Positions 54,395 to 63,100 are shown, counted from the first letter of the stretch. The stretch is DNA of 64,000 nt from Sphingomonas desiccabilis (GCF_004135605.1 NZ_SDPT01000001.1:1426001-1490000); one strand, 5' to 3'. The notes: generated from the letters alone by a model not told the origin. Numbers and translations: made by a program.

Positions 54395-56317
54395 ATGACC
54401 GAGTTGTCCCGGCGCACGCTGATCGCCACCAGCCTGGTGGCGAGCGCCCTTCCCGCCGGTAACGCGCACGCGGCAACCCGCGCGCGGGCACCCAAGCCCT
54501 GGGGCGCCGTCCCCTCGCCGCGCCAGTGGCGCTGGCACGGGCGGGAGGCCTATGCCTTTGTCCATTTCTCGATCAACACCTACACGGACAAGGAATGGGG
54601 GTTCGGCGACGAGAGCCCGAAGCTGTTCAACCCGACCGACTTCGATGCGGACCAGATCGTCGCCGCGGCCAAGGCCGGCGGGCTGCGCGGGCTGATCCTG
54701 ACGGCCAAGCACCACGACGGCTTCTGCCTGTGGCCGACGACCCTCACCGAGCACTGCATCCGCAACAGCCCCTACAAGGACGGCAAGGGCGACATCGTGC
54801 GCGAGATGGCCGACGCCTGCCGCCGTGCCAAGCTGCCGTTCGGCCTCTACCTGTCGCCGTGGGACCGGAATCATGCGGAATACGGCCGGCCGGAGTACAT
54901 CACCTATTACCGCGCACAGCTGACCGAGCTGTGCACCCGCTATGGCGAGCTGTTCGAGGTGTGGTTCGACGGCGCCAACGGCGGCGACGGCTATTATGGC
55001 GGCGCGCGGGAGGCGCGGAAGATTGATGCGCCGCGTTACTACAACTGGCCCTCGATCATCGCGCTGGTCCATAAGCTGCAGCCCAACGCCTGCACCTTCG
55101 ATCCATTGGGCGCCGACATCCGTTGGGTGGGCAATGAGGATGGCGTCGCGGGCGATCCCTGCTGGCCGACCATGCCGAACGAACCGTACGACCAGAAGGA
55201 CGGCAACAGCGGCGTGCGCGGCGCCGAGCTGTGGTGGCCGGCGGAGACCGACGTTTCGATCCGGCCCGGCTGGTTCTATCACGCGGACGAAGACGCCAAG
55301 GTGAAGAGTCCGGAGCGGCTGGTGCGGCTGTACGACGAATCCGTAGGGCGTGGGACCAATCTGAACCTCAACATCCCGCCCGATCGACGTGGGCGCATCG
55401 CCGACCAGGACATGAAGATCCTGACGTCGTTCGGCGACGCGATCCGCGCGACCTTCGCCCGGGATCTCGCCACGGGGGCGGTGGCGAGCGCCAGTCACAG
55501 CCGCGGACGCGGGTTCGAGCCGGCGCGGGTGCTCGATGGGGATCGCGAAAGCTATTGGTCCACGCCCGACGGCGTCACCACGCCCAGCCTGACGCTGGAC
55601 CTGCCGCCGGGCCACAGCTTCGACGTGATCCGGCTGCGCGAATATCTGCCCTTGGGAGTGCGGGTGACGCGCTTCGCGATCGACGCGGAAGTGGATGGTC
55701 GCTGGCAGGCCTTGGGCGAGCACGCGTGCATCTCCGCCCAGCGGATCGTCCGCCTGGAAAAGCCGATCACCGCACGGCGCGTTCGGCTGCGCATCCTGGA
55801 GGCGCCGGTGAGCCCGGCGATCAGCGAGTTCGCGCTGTTCCGCTCGGTCGCACCCGTGGACGTGCCGGCGATCATCTCTTCCGACCCCACCGTGCTCGAC
55901 ACGGCAGGCTGGAAGATCGTCGAGGCAAGCGCGCCCGGGGCGGAGAAGCTGCTCGACAATGACGCCGGCACCATCTGGGCACAGCCGGCACCGGCTGCCG
56001 GAAAGCCCGCCGGGGTGACGGTGGCGTTGCCCGAGGCGGTACTGCTCGCGGGCTTCAGCCTGACCCCGTCGCGCCAGGTGATGACCAATGCAGCGCCGCC
56101 GAAGGGCTATGTCGCGGAGACCAGCGTCGACGGGAGGAACTGGCAGGCCGCGGCCACCGGCGAGTTCAGCAACATCGCCTATGCACTCTCCACCCAGCGC
56201 ATCACCTTCGACGCGCCGCGCAACGCTCGCTTCTTGCGGTTGCGCTTCGCGGAGACGGCACTGCCCACACCGCGCCTGGCCGTGGCCGGGATCGGCGGGT
56301 TCACCGCGCAGCGGTAG
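54395..56317 (+). CDS. GH29 alpha-L-fucosidase with C-terminal F5/8C (CBM32-like) domain
   Basis: 640 residues. The start MTELSRRTLIATSLVASALP is a twin-arginine-type signal. The catalytic domain includes FVHFSINTYTDKEWGFGDES, LTAKHHDGFCLWPTTLTEHC and the nucleophile D192 in EVWFDGANGGDGYYGG. From about residue 370 follow two jelly-roll discoidin-like regions (FEPARVLDGDRESYWSTPDG; LLDNDAGTIWAQ). The fold class fits alpha-1,3/1,4-fucosidases of the GH29-B type, suitable for core alpha-1,3-fucose of plant N-glycans, though linkage is not proven. A terminator follows it. Confidence 0.93.
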   Translation: MTELSRRTLIATSLVASALPAGNAHAATRARAPKPWGAVPSPRQWRWHGREAYAFVHFSINTYTDKEWGFGDESPKLFNPTDFDADQIVAAAKAGGLRGLILTAKHHDGFCLWPTTLTEHCIRNSPYKDGKGDIVREMADACRRAKLPFGLYLSPWDRNHAEYGRPEYITYYRAQLTELCTRYGELFEVWFDGANGGDGYYGGAREARKIDAPRYYNWPSIIALVHKLQPNACTFDPLGADIRWVGNEDGVAGDPCWPTMPNEPYDQKDGNSGVRGAELWWPAETDVSIRPGWFYHADEDAKVKSPERLVRLYDESVGRGTNLNLNIPPDRRGRIADQDMKILTSFGDAIRATFARDLATGAVASASHSRGRGFEPARVLDGDRESYWSTPDGVTTPSLTLDLPPGHSFDVIRLREYLPLGVRVTRFAIDAEVDGRWQALGEHACISAQRIVRLEKPITARRVRLRILEAPVSPAISEFALFRSVAPVDVPAIISSDPTVLDTAGWKIVEASAPGAEKLLDNDAGTIWAQPAPAAGKPAGVTVALPEAVLLAGFSLTPSRQVMTNAAPPKGYVAETSVDGRNWQAAATGEFSNIAYALSTQRITFDAPRNARFLRLRFAETALPTPRLAVAGIGGFTAQR

Positions 56318-56339
56318 CGCTTCCATCGATGGGTCGCCG

Positions 56340-56370
56340 AAGGCCGCGGACATCGCGTTCGCGGCCTTTT
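56340..56370 (+). terminator. Intrinsic terminator of the GH20-GH29 operon
   Basis: AAGGCCGCG (56340-56348) pairs with CGCGGCCTT (56360-56368), followed by two more T residues. It lies 22 bases after the fucosidase stop. The short T run makes it moderate. Confidence 0.75.
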
Positions 56371-56437
56371 GCGCGTGCCCGGCTCGCCTGCGAGCGCGGC
56401 AGCTCCACCGCCGTTCAAGGAGAAAACCTTTAACGTT

Positions 56438-56496
56438 TTTGGTATTGTATTGATCTGGCTCCTGTGACAGGTTTGTTTCAGATCAGCGGTACCAAA
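56438..56496 (+). promoter_or_regulatory. Three concentric inverted repeats before the asparaginase gene
   Basis: TTTGGTA (56438-56444) mirrors TACCAAA (56490-56496), TGATCTG (56451-56457) mirrors CAGATCA (56479-56485), and CCTGT-G-ACAGG (56461-56471) is palindromic. All are centred within two bases of 56467. No T run follows, so it is not a terminator. It lies 66 bases before the GTG start at 56563 and is either a set of operators (TTTGGTA half-sites match the nag promoter element) or a stem-loop in the leader. Confidence 0.5.
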
Positions 56497-56562
56497 GATG
56501 GTAGCGCTCATATGGGCCGGTCCACGCCACACGGCGGGCCGGGGCATCGGGGAGGCCATATC

Positions 56563-57558
56563 GTGATCGTTTCGCGCCGAGATACGCTTGCTATCGGCCT
56601 CGCCGGCATCGCGTCCGCATCGGTCGCGCGGGCAGCCCCCGCCAGCCGCGCGCTGATCGTCTCCACCTGGGATTTCGGCGCCGCGGCAAACGCCGCCGCC
56701 TTCGCCCGCTTCAAGGCGGGCGGCACGCTGATCGACGCGGTCGAAGCCGGGGCACAGGTGCCCGAGGCCGATGTGACCAACCATTCCGTAGGCTTTGGCG
56801 GCTATCCGGATCGCGATGGCCATGTGACGCTCGACGCGATCATCATGGACGACCAGGGCCATGTCGGCGCGGTTGCGGCGCTGGAGGACGTGCTCCACCC
56901 GATCTCCGTCGCGCGCCGCGTCATGGAAAAGACTCCGCACACGATGCTGGTGGGCGAAGGTGCCCGCCAGTTCGCGGTTGCCGAAGGTTTCGAACGCACC
57001 AAGCTGCTGACGCCGGAGGCCGAGGCGGCGTGGCGGGACTGGCTGAAGACCGCCAAGTACCAGCCGGTCGCCAATATCGAGAACCAGCGCGGCTCCGCAC
57101 TCGACCACGACACGATCGGCATCCTCGCCTGCGGCCCGGACGGTCGGCTGGCGGGCGCGTGCACGACCTCGGGCATGGCGTTCAAGCTGCGGGGGCGCGT
57201 CGGCGACTCCCCGCAGGCGGGCTGCGGGCTGATGGTCGAGCCGGGGGTCGGCGCGGCGACCGCGACCGGCGTCGGCGAAGAAGTCACCCGCATCGCCGGC
57301 GCCGCCCGGATCACCAGTTCGATGCGTATGGGCATGGACCCTCAGGCCGCCTGCCGAGAGGCCGTGCAGCATATCGCCAAGCTTCGCGGCGAGGCCGTCC
57401 GGGACGCGCAGGTCGCGTTCCTGGCGATCGACGCCAAGGGCCGGGTTGGTGCCTTCGCGCACCTGCCCGGCTTCACCTACGCGGTCACCGACACGACCGG
57501 CAGGACCAGCATCCACGCCGCACAAAGCCTCAAAGGGCCGGCGGGCGCAAAGAACTAA
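56563..57558 (+). CDS. N4-(beta-N-acetylglucosaminyl)-L-asparaginase (glycosylasparaginase)
   Basis: 331 residues from the GTG at 56563, preceded by GGGGAGG; a longer reading to 56464 would begin inside the promoter dyad. The N-terminus MIVSRRDTLAIGLAGIASAS is a twin-arginine-type signal. The Ntn-hydrolase signature LDHDTIGILACGPDGRL contains the nucleophilic T184 freed by self-cleavage into alpha and beta chains. MRMGMDPQAACREAV, after the GAARI segment, fits the substrate loop. The enzyme cuts the GlcNAc-asparagine bond of N-glycopeptides. The receptor gene begins 11 bp downstream, so enzyme and uptake are coupled. A simple isoaspartyl peptidase is the alternative, but that subfamily differs around the Thr. 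Confidence 0.88.
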   Translation: MIVSRRDTLAIGLAGIASASVARAAPASRALIVSTWDFGAAANAAAFARFKAGGTLIDAVEAGAQVPEADVTNHSVGFGGYPDRDGHVTLDAIIMDDQGHVGAVAALEDVLHPISVARRVMEKTPHTMLVGEGARQFAVAEGFERTKLLTPEAEAAWRDWLKTAKYQPVANIENQRGSALDHDTIGILACGPDGRLAGACTTSGMAFKLRGRVGDSPQAGCGLMVEPGVGAATATGVGEEVTRIAGAARITSSMRMGMDPQAACREAVQHIAKLRGEAVRDAQVAFLAIDAKGRVGAFAHLPGFTYAVTDTTGRTSIHAAQSLKGPAGAKN

Positions 57559-57569
57559 AGGGACGATTG

Positions 57570-60500
57570 ATGAAGACGATGACGCGTTTGTTGCTGGCGT
57601 CCACCTGCATCGCCGGCGTTGCCGCGATGCCGGCGATGGCCCAGGAGGCCAATGTCACCGGCGGTCCGATTGCGACGGACTCCGCCCTGGAAGCTCCCCA
57701 GGCGAATGAAGATGCCCCGGCCGACGCCGGCGGCGCCATCGTCGTCACCGGATCGCGCATCAGCCGCCCGAACGCCACCGCAGCAGCACCGATCACTTCG
57801 GTCACTTCCGAGTCCATCCGCGCGCAGGCGGCGGTGAACATCGAAGAAGTGCTCAACCGCATCCCGCAGGTCGCCCCCGACAGCCAGCAGAACTACGCGG
57901 ACTCCGACGGCCGCCAGCGCATCAAGCTGCGCAACCTGGGCTTCGAGCGCACGCTCGTCCTGGTCGACGGCAAGCGCCTGGGCACGGTGAACGGCCTGGA
58001 CGCCAACATGATCCCGACCTCGCTGATCAAGCGCGTCGACGTGCTGACCGGGGGCGCTTCGGCGGTCTATGGTTCGGACGCGATCGCGGGCGTCGTGAAC
58101 TTCGTCCTCGACGACGATTTCGAGGGCGTGCAGATCAACGGCAACTACAACTTCTACGCGCACCACAACAAGTCGGGCCTCGCGACCGATGTCGCCAACG
58201 GCTACAATTTCGCGCAGCCGGCACGCGGCAATGCGTTCGACGGCGGCCGCACCGACCTTTCGATCACGGCCGGCAAGAAGCTGTTCGACGACCGCTTCCA
58301 CATCTCGGGCTACGTGAACTATCGGCAGGCCGACCTGGTCGCGATGAACGACCGCGAGTTTGCGGCTTGCGAACTCACGCAGCCGGTCAAGGACGGCGCG
58401 CTGGGCTGCGCCACCTCCGCCTATACGCCCCTGGGCTATATCTCGCCGGGCAGCGGCCCGAACGCGGGCAACACCTACGTCAACGCTCCGAACGGTTCGG
58501 GTGCGCTGCTGCCCTATTCGGAAGAATATGCCGCCAACCTGTACGACGGCACGGCGCTCCAGCGTTCCAACGAACGGTGGAATGCCGGCGGCTTCGCCTC
58601 GTTCGAGATCTCGCCCGCAGCCGAAGTCTATGCGAGCGCGATGTGGTTCCGCGACAAGTCGAGCAACCCCTTCCCTGCGCGCATCCTGGCGCCGTCGAAC
58701 TACGGGTCCGACGCGACGGGCGCCTCCCTCAAATACACGGTCCGCTGCGACAACCCGTACATGTCGGCGGAACAGGCGCAGGTGATCTGCGGCACCGCCG
58801 CGGGCACCTCGGCCACGACCCCGGTCGATCTGCGCTACCGCGCCAATGGCGTGGCCCCGATCAACGACAGCTATGTGAACAAGGGTCTTCGCATCACCGG
58901 CGGCGTCCGCGGCGAGATCGCCCAGGGCTGGAGCTATGACGTCGGTGGCGTCTACGCCCGCAACCAGATGGACATGACCTGGGGCATGCCCAACTTCGAT
59001 CGCGTCAACAACGCGCTCGACGTCGTCAGCAGCAATGGCACCGTCACCTGCCGCGACGCAAGCGACGGCTGCCTGCCGTTCAACCCGTTCCAGGCGAACT
59101 CGCCGACCAACAACCAGGCGCTGTTCGACTATCTGATGGTCGGCGGCTACGGCACCCAGAAGACCGTCAACACGCTCTACAATGCCATCGTCACGGTCCA
59201 GGGCGACCTGGGCGAGCACGGCATCACCAGCCCCTGGGCCGAACAGGGCGTCGCGGTCGCGTTCGGCGCCGAGTTCCGCGAAGATCAGCTGGAATCGACC
59301 GCGGACTCGGTCTGGCGCACGCAGTTCGGCGGCTCGGACCAGGACCTTTCGCAGCACGTCTGGGAAGGCAACGTCGAGCTTCAGGTGCCGATCGTGGAGA
59401 ACAAGCCGTTCGCGGACCTGCTGCAGGTGAACGGCGCCTATCGCCTGTCCAAGTACAGCAGCAACCCGAAGACCTTCTCGACCTGGAAGGCCGAGGCAAT
59501 CTGGGCACCGATCCCGGACATCACCTTCCGCGCGTCGATGAACCGCGCCCAGCGCGCACCCACGGTCGTCGAGGCGTTCCAGGCGAGCAACAGCAGCTAC
59601 GATCGCATCGACCCGAATTCGTTCAACGACTTCTGCGCACCGACGATCCTGCGCTACGAGACCAACGGCGCGGGCCAGCAGGTACCCGTATTCGGTGCCC
59701 CGCAGGCGTCGCGTGAGGTCTGCGCCGCCACCGGTCTGGCCGACAGCCTGTACGGCAGCGAGACCCTGCTCTGCCCGACCGATGTCGGCTGCACCACGCG
59801 CAGCGGCGGCTTCACGGTCGACCCGGAAACGGCCTACACCAAGACCTTCGGCATCGTGCTGAAGCCGCGGTTCCTGCCGGGCCTGACCGTGTCGGTCGAT
59901 CGCTACCTGATCGATCTGAACGACTCGATCGGCTACAACAACTACGACTTCTTCCGCGATGGCTGCCTGTCGAGCGGCGACGAGTTCTTCTGCTCGATGT
60001 TCGTGCGCAATGCGGACGGCACGCTGTACAGCCCGACCAACACCAATGCGGAAAGCGGCTACGTCCGCAGCGGCACGACCAACTACTACAAGAGCAAGTC
60101 TTACGGCTGGGATTTCCAGGCACAATATGCGCTGCGCATGGGTTCGGCCGGCAAGCTCGACTTCGACTTCTCGGGTTCGCTGACCACGCTGCTGGGTGCG
60201 CAGGACGCGCCGACGCTCAACAAGCGCAACTGCGTCGGCTATTACGGCGGGGCCGGCTGCGGCCAGTTCATCCCGAAGTGGACGCACAACCTGCGCGGCA
60301 CCTACACCACCGACGATGGCGTGTTCACCGCGTCGCTCAACTGGCGCTACCTGGGCCCGCTGACCAACGTGTCCAACTCGGGCGACACCAACCTCGGCTG
60401 GACGCCGGACGCGACGCGCGAGACCTTCTACAAGGTCAAGGCCGTCAGCTACTTCGACCTGGCGCTCGCCTTCCGCGTGAACGAGCAGTTTTCGTGGCGA

Positions 60501-60647
60501 CTGGCCGCGAACAACCTCCTCGACAAGTCGCCGCCGGTGTTCCCGAACTCGCGCGACGTGACGGGCCTCTTCCGCAACAACACGATCTCCTCGCGGTACG
60601 ACATCCTCGGCCGTCAGATCGCCGTCGGCGCGACGATCAACTTCTGA
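57570..60647 (+). CDS. TonB-dependent receptor of the N-glycan locus
   Basis: 1025 residues. Signal peptide MKTMTRLLLASTCIAGVAAM, ending AMAQ; TonB-box-like IVVTGSRISRPN; plug with IEEVLNRIPQVAPDSQQNYA, LVDGKRLGTVNG and DVLTGGASAVYGSDAIAGVV; barrel ending GRQIAVGATINF with a terminal Phe. AAAGGGA precedes the ATG. It is of the same subfamily as the receptor at 20910. It forms a two-gene operon with the glycosylasparaginase and ends in a strong terminator, so glycopeptides are its likely substrate. Confidence 0.93.
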   Translation: MKTMTRLLLASTCIAGVAAMPAMAQEANVTGGPIATDSALEAPQANEDAPADAGGAIVVTGSRISRPNATAAAPITSVTSESIRAQAAVNIEEVLNRIPQVAPDSQQNYADSDGRQRIKLRNLGFERTLVLVDGKRLGTVNGLDANMIPTSLIKRVDVLTGGASAVYGSDAIAGVVNFVLDDDFEGVQINGNYNFYAHHNKSGLATDVANGYNFAQPARGNAFDGGRTDLSITAGKKLFDDRFHISGYVNYRQADLVAMNDREFAACELTQPVKDGALGCATSAYTPLGYISPGSGPNAGNTYVNAPNGSGALLPYSEEYAANLYDGTALQRSNERWNAGGFASFEISPAAEVYASAMWFRDKSSNPFPARILAPSNYGSDATGASLKYTVRCDNPYMSAEQAQVICGTAAGTSATTPVDLRYRANGVAPINDSYVNKGLRITGGVRGEIAQGWSYDVGGVYARNQMDMTWGMPNFDRVNNALDVVSSNGTVTCRDASDGCLPFNPFQANSPTNNQALFDYLMVGGYGTQKTVNTLYNAIVTVQGDLGEHGITSPWAEQGVAVAFGAEFREDQLESTADSVWRTQFGGSDQDLSQHVWEGNVELQVPIVENKPFADLLQVNGAYRLSKYSSNPKTFSTWKAEAIWAPIPDITFRASMNRAQRAPTVVEAFQASNSSYDRIDPNSFNDFCAPTILRYETNGAGQQVPVFGAPQASREVCAATGLADSLYGSETLLCPTDVGCTTRSGGFTVDPETAYTKTFGIVLKPRFLPGLTVSVDRYLIDLNDSIGYNNYDFFRDGCLSSGDEFFCSMFVRNADGTLYSPTNTNAESGYVRSGTTNYYKSKSYGWDFQAQYALRMGSAGKLDFDFSGSLTTLLGAQDAPTLNKRNCVGYYGGAGCGQFIPKWTHNLRGTYTTDDGVFTASLNWRYLGPLTNVSNSGDTNLGWTPDATRETFYKVKAVSYFDLALAFRVNEQFSWRLAANNLLDKSPPVFPNSRDVTGLFRNNTISSRYDILGRQIAVGATINF

Positions 60648-60682
60648 TCCCGTCCCTTCGGACATCCAAGTTCCCATGAACT

Positions 60683-60718
60683 GGGCCCATGCTCTCGCGA
60701 GCATGGGCCCTTTTTTTT
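60683..60718 (+). terminator. Intrinsic terminator of the asparaginase-receptor operon
   Basis: A perfect 12-bp stem, GGGCCCATGCTC / GAGCATGGGCCC with a TCGC loop, is followed by eight T residues, 35 bases after the receptor stop. Confidence 0.95.
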
Positions 60719-60801
60719 GCGCATGCGCCAGACGGGTCGCGGGTTGCGGAGCGGGAGGCGGTGCCTACCTAGCGGGTCCCCTCCCCGACGCGGACGTCCC
60801 C

Positions 60802-61647
60802 ATGCCCCCATCCTCCCCCGTCTGGTTCATCACCGGCTGTTCCACCGGCTTCGGGCGCGAACTCGCGACCCGCGTGCTCGATCGCGGCTGGCGCGGGGTG
60901 GTGACGGCTCGCAACCGCGACAGCGTGGCCGACCTGGTCGAAGGGCGCGAGGATCGCGCACTGGCCGTCGCCCTGGACGTCACGGATCATGCCCAGATCG
61001 CCAGTGCGGTGGCAGCCGCGCGGGACAAGTTCGGGCGCATCGACGTGCTCGTGAACAACGCGGGCTATGGCTATCAGAGCAGCATCGAGGAGGGCGAGGA
61101 GCCGGAAATCCGCGCCCAATTCGACGCGAACGTCTTTGGCCTGTTCGCCCTGACGCGCGCCGTTCTGCCGATCCTGCGCGGGCAGCGCAGCGGGCGCATC
61201 CTCAACATCACCTCGGTAGCAGGCCTCGCAGGCTTTCCCGCCTCGGGCTACTATGCCGCATCGAAGCATGCGGTGGAGGGTTGGTCGGATACGCTGCGGG
61301 CCGAAGCCGCACCGCTCGGCATCCACGTCACCTGCATCGAGCCGGGACCGTTCCGCACCGACTGGGCGGGCCGGTCGCTCCGCCAGACGCCGAACCGCAT
61401 CGCCGACTATGCGGAGACCGCGGGCAAGCGGATGGACGACACCCGCGGCGTGAGCGGCACCCAGGCCGGCGATCCGGCACGCGCCGCCGACGCGATGATC
61501 GCGCTTTCCGAACAACCCGATCCGCCGCGTCACCTGGTGCTCGGCCGCTTCGGCCATGACGCCGTGGTTGCGCGGCTCAAGGAACGCCTCGCCGAGATCG
61601 AGCGCTATCGCGACATCAGCCTCGCCACCGACTTTCCCGACGCCTGA
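60802..61647 (+). CDS. Short-chain dehydrogenase/reductase
   Basis: 281 residues, classical SDR. The cofactor loop TGCSTGFG (residues 11-18), NNAGYGYQ, the catalytic serine region ITSVAGLAG and the pair Y151/K155 in YYAASK are all present. The ATG at 60802 follows the terminator; the longer frame to 60676 is rejected because it runs through the terminator. The GCSTGFG start is common in SDRs acting on alcohols or steroids, but no substrate can be named. It is 10 bp from the old-yellow-enzyme gene, forming a small redox operon inside the glycan region. Confidence 0.9.
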   Translation: MPPSSPVWFITGCSTGFGRELATRVLDRGWRGVVTARNRDSVADLVEGREDRALAVALDVTDHAQIASAVAAARDKFGRIDVLVNNAGYGYQSSIEEGEEPEIRAQFDANVFGLFALTRAVLPILRGQRSGRILNITSVAGLAGFPASGYYAASKHAVEGWSDTLRAEAAPLGIHVTCIEPGPFRTDWAGRSLRQTPNRIADYAETAGKRMDDTRGVSGTQAGDPARAADAMIALSEQPDPPRHLVLGRFGHDAVVARLKERLAEIERYRDISLATDFPDA

Positions 61648-61657
61648 CGGAGTACCC

Positions 61658-62779
61658 ATGGCCACCCCAGCGCTTTTCGCCCCCGCGAGCATCGGCTCGC
61701 TGAAGATGGACAACCGCATCGTCATCGCGCCGATGTGCCAATATTCCGCGGTCGACGGCTGCATGACCGACTGGCACCAGATCCACCTGGGGCAGCTGGC
61801 ACTGTCCGGCGCCGGGCTGCTGACGATCGAGGCGACCGCCGTCGTCCCGGAAGGGCGCATCACCTATGGCGACGTCGGCCTGTGGGACGACGCGACCGAG
61901 GCGGCGATGGCGCGTACGCTGGAGAGTATCCGCCGCCACTCGCCGATGCCGATCGCGATCCAGCTGGCGCACGCGGGTCGTAAGGCATCCACCGAGGTGC
62001 CGTGGAAGGGCGGCGCCCAGCTGCCACCGGACGATGCCAATGGCTGGCAGACGGTTTCCGCCTCCGCGCTGCCGTTCGAGGCGCAGGAGAATGCGCCGAC
62101 CGCGCTCGACCGGGCCGGCATGGACCGGGTGCGCGACGCCTTTGCCGATGCGGCGCGGCGCGCCGACCGGCTCGGCATCGACGCGATCCAGATCCACGCG
62201 GCGCACGGCTATCTGCTCCACCAGTTCCTCTCGCCGCTCTCGAACCAGCGCGACGACGACTATGGCGGCAGCCTGGAGAACCGCATGCGTTTCCCGCTGG
62301 AGGTGTATGACGCGGTGCGCGCCGCCTTCCCGGCGGACAAGCCGGTGACCGTGCGCGTGTCGGGCACCGACTGGGTCGAGGCCGGCTGGGACGTCGACCA
62401 GACCATCGCCTTTGCCAAGGCGCTGCAAGCACGCGGCTGCGGGCTGATCCATGTGTCGAGCGGTGGCCTCGATCCGCGCCAGCAGATCCCCGTGGGACCG
62501 AACTACCAGGTGCCGCTTGCCCGAGCGGTGAAGCAGGCAACGGGCCTCCAGGTCGTGGCGGTCGGGCTGATCACCGATTTCGAACAGGCCGAGGCGATCG
62601 TCGGTACGGGCGACGCGGACTATGTCGGCCTTGCGCGCACCATCCTCTATGATCCGCGCTGGCCGTGGCATGCCGCCGCCCATCTGGGAGCAAAGGTGCG
62701 CGCCGCGAACCAGTATCTCCGGTCGCAGCCACGCCAGTACCGAGCGCTGTTCGACTTCAAGGAGAGCGCAGAGTCATGA
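61658..62779 (+). CDS. NADH:flavin oxidoreductase (old yellow enzyme, YqjM-like)
   Basis: 373 residues. FMN-binding segments RIVIAPMCQYSAVDG and LAHAGRKAS, the active-site HAAHGYLLHQFLSPLSNQR, and YGGSLENRMRF are typical of the YqjM class, which reduces activated carbon-carbon double bonds. The C-terminal GLARTILYDPRWPWHAA is the phosphate-binding end of the barrel. It follows the SDR gene by 10 bp and overlaps the next small gene by four bases (ATGA). Confidence 0.93.
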   Translation: MATPALFAPASIGSLKMDNRIVIAPMCQYSAVDGCMTDWHQIHLGQLALSGAGLLTIEATAVVPEGRITYGDVGLWDDATEAAMARTLESIRRHSPMPIAIQLAHAGRKASTEVPWKGGAQLPPDDANGWQTVSASALPFEAQENAPTALDRAGMDRVRDAFADAARRADRLGIDAIQIHAAHGYLLHQFLSPLSNQRDDDYGGSLENRMRFPLEVYDAVRAAFPADKPVTVRVSGTDWVEAGWDVDQTIAFAKALQARGCGLIHVSSGGLDPRQQIPVGPNYQVPLARAVKQATGLQVVAVGLITDFEQAEAIVGTGDADYVGLARTILYDPRWPWHAAAHLGAKVRAANQYLRSQPRQYRALFDFKESAES

Positions 62780-63051
62780 TCGGGGAAGCCGGCCAGACAG
62801 GCACGCTGGAGCCATTGAAGGAAGGCCGCCAGCGCGCGGCCGTCTTCCTGAAGCTCGGGCGCCGCCGCGGCCTGAGCGCCACGCTGGAGGTGACCCCGGC
62901 GGGATTGCTCGCGATCGGCGGGCTGGTCTCCTCCATCCTGCTCTCGACGGCGGTGCTGGTACGGAGCGCCGTCGCCGCGAAGCTGCGGGCACAGGACCGC
63001 CGGCAAGAAGATCCTCCACGACCGGACGAGCAGAAAGCATCCGCCCTCTAG
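62776..63051 (+). CDS. Small single-helix membrane protein, function unknown
   Basis: 91 residues, family not recognised. One hydrophobic stretch (about residues 41-66, TPAGLLAIGGLVSSILLSTA) lies between a basic N-part (LKLGRRRGL) and a charged C-terminal tail rich in Arg, Asp and Pro. Its ATG overlaps the old-yellow-enzyme stop by four bases, so translation is coupled, which supports its reality. It could anchor or partner the redox proteins upstream; that is a guess from position. A longer reading to 62665 lies inside the preceding gene. Confidence 0.65.
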   Translation: MIGEAGQTGTLEPLKEGRQRAAVFLKLGRRRGLSATLEVTPAGLLAIGGLVSSILLSTAVLVRSAVAAKLRAQDRRQEDPPRPDEQKASAL

Positions 63052-63100
63052 ACAGGCGGCGCGCGATTTGAGACCTTTTGGGTACCATTCGGAGACCAAA

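Noticed and set aside
56464..56562. Longer N-terminus for the glycosylasparaginase
   Set aside because: It would start inside the promoter dyad and bury the twin-arginine signal; GGGGAGG before the GTG at 56563 fits better.
57555..60704. Open frame of over 1000 codons antisense to the third receptor
   Set aside because: Same antisense shadow effect, and it runs through the strong terminator at 60683-60718.
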